The notes under the pieces are model-generated. The model made no database searches. It was not told where the DNA came from and saw nothing but the letters and a program-made list of their open reading frames with translations. The position numbers were made by a program, and so were the translations under genes. Of a stretch of DNA of 64,000 nucleotides, positions 63,555-64,000 are shown in pieces. Origin of the DNA: Kineobactrum salinum (GTDB taxonomy: Bacteria; Pseudomonadota; Gammaproteobacteria; Pseudomonadales; Halieaceae); assembly GCF_010669285.1 (NCBI RefSeq), contig NZ_CP048711.1, positions 620,001 to 684,000 on the forward strand, in the 5' to 3' direction. The first letter of the stretch is position 1; every line of letters begins with the position of its first letter.

Positions 63555-64000
63555 ATGAGTCAGCAGCACCAGACCATCGTCGTCACCGGCGGCAGCACCG
63601 GCATCGGCGCCGCCATCTGCGAACAGCTGCTCGAGGAAGGCCATGAGGTGATCAACCTGGCGCGCCGCGCGCTGGAGCTGGACCACCCGCGACTGCACAA
63701 TATCGAGCTGGATCTCAGCGACCGCGCCGCCACCGCGGCCGCGGCGGCCCGGGTCGCCGCAGACTTCCAGGTCACCGGGCTGATTCACAACGCCGGCCTG
63801 ATCCGCCCCAACCTGTTGCCGGACGTGCAACTGGACGACCTGGACTACCTGACCCAGGTGCACATCGGCGCCGCGATCACGCTCAGCCAGGCCTTCCTGC
63901 CCACAATGAAACAGCGCGGCTTTGGCCGCATCATATTGATCACCTCCCGCGCCGCGCTGGGGCTGCAGACCCGCACCAGCTACTCCGCGACCAAGTCCGG
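63555..64000 (+). CDS. SDR-family oxidoreductase, truncated by the window edge
   Basis: Only the first 148 residues are present. They show TGGSTGIGAAICEQLLEEGHEVINLARR (cofactor site), LIHNAGLIRPNLL, IILITSRAALG and the catalytic YSATKS. It starts directly after the DUF35 stop and continues the same operon. Substrate unknown; by context a hydroxyacyl-CoA or alicyclic CoA dehydrogenase. Confidence 0.85.
   Translation, partial: MSQQHQTIVVTGGSTGIGAAICEQLLEEGHEVINLARRALELDHPRLHNIELDLSDRAATAAAAARVAADFQVTGLIHNAGLIRPNLLPDVQLDDLDYLTQVHIGAAITLSQAFLPTMKQRGFGRIILITSRAALGLQTRTSYSATKS

Overview
The window is a GC-rich chromosomal segment of an aerobic gammaproteobacterium. Gene order (adk, mazG, relA, cysM; acpS, recO, era, rnc, lepB, lepA, mucD, rseCBA, rpoE, nadB) is of the Pseudomonas/Cellvibrionales type. 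The ectoine cluster with its dedicated aspartokinase, the sodium:solute symporter and the cbb3 oxidase point to a marine or halophilic organism such as a Halieaceae-like lineage. This placement is inference; no rRNA or tRNA gene was found.

Layout. 0.1-15.5 kb: housekeeping and stress genes, all on the minus strand: adk, mazG, relA, cysM, acpS, recO, era, rnc, a DUF4845 gene, lepB, lepA and the sigma-E module mucD-rseC-rseB-rseA-rpoE, with a sigma-E-type promoter upstream of rpoE. 15.6-19.6 kb: nadB, ygfX/sdhE, ygfZ and ung. 19.6-25.3 kb: a compact coenzyme F420 operon, npdG-cofE-cofD-cofC/G/H, in which the last gene fuses three enzymes and ung follows directly. 25.5-30.2 kb: a very large DUF1631-GGDEF-EAL protein and an Anr/Fnr regulator. 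30.3-39.4 kb: a strong Anr box, a Yip1-family membrane protein, ccoNOQP, ccoGHIS and a TauE/SafE-like membrane protein. 39.4-45.6 kb: a Na+/solute symporter, ectABC-ask and the divergent MarR regulator ectR. 45.7-49.2 kb: sthA, a trypsin-like secreted protease, trhO and bolA.

49.2-64.0 kb: a catabolic island that runs off the window. A MarR regulator faces a fused FAD-monooxygenase/Old-Yellow-Enzyme protein of the 2-aminobenzoyl-CoA (or salicylyl-CoA) type, followed by an SDR, an enoyl-CoA hydratase and an acyl-CoA dehydrogenase. An opposing trio encodes a cyclase-family (isatin-hydrolase-like) hydrolase and both subunits of an indolepyruvate-ferredoxin-oxidoreductase-like enzyme. Then come ridA, an acyl-CoA ligase, a thiolase-fold protein with a DUF35 partner and a second SDR. 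Three palindromes of the form TTTA-N4-TAAA lie in the two divergent promoter regions and probably bind the MarR protein. Taken together this looks like a CoA-dependent route for indole/isatin/anthranilate-type aromatics, possibly converting isatinate directly to 2-aminobenzoyl-CoA. The route is a hypothesis from gene content.

Sequence quality matters here. Eight genes (acpS, lepB, rseB, rseA, ccoN, ccoP, ccoI and the acyl-CoA ligase) each carry one -1 frameshift, every time inside a run of 4-6 G or C, and adding one base to the run restores a full-length family member. Several are essential genes, so these are most likely consensus errors rather than pseudogenes; I annotate them across the shift.
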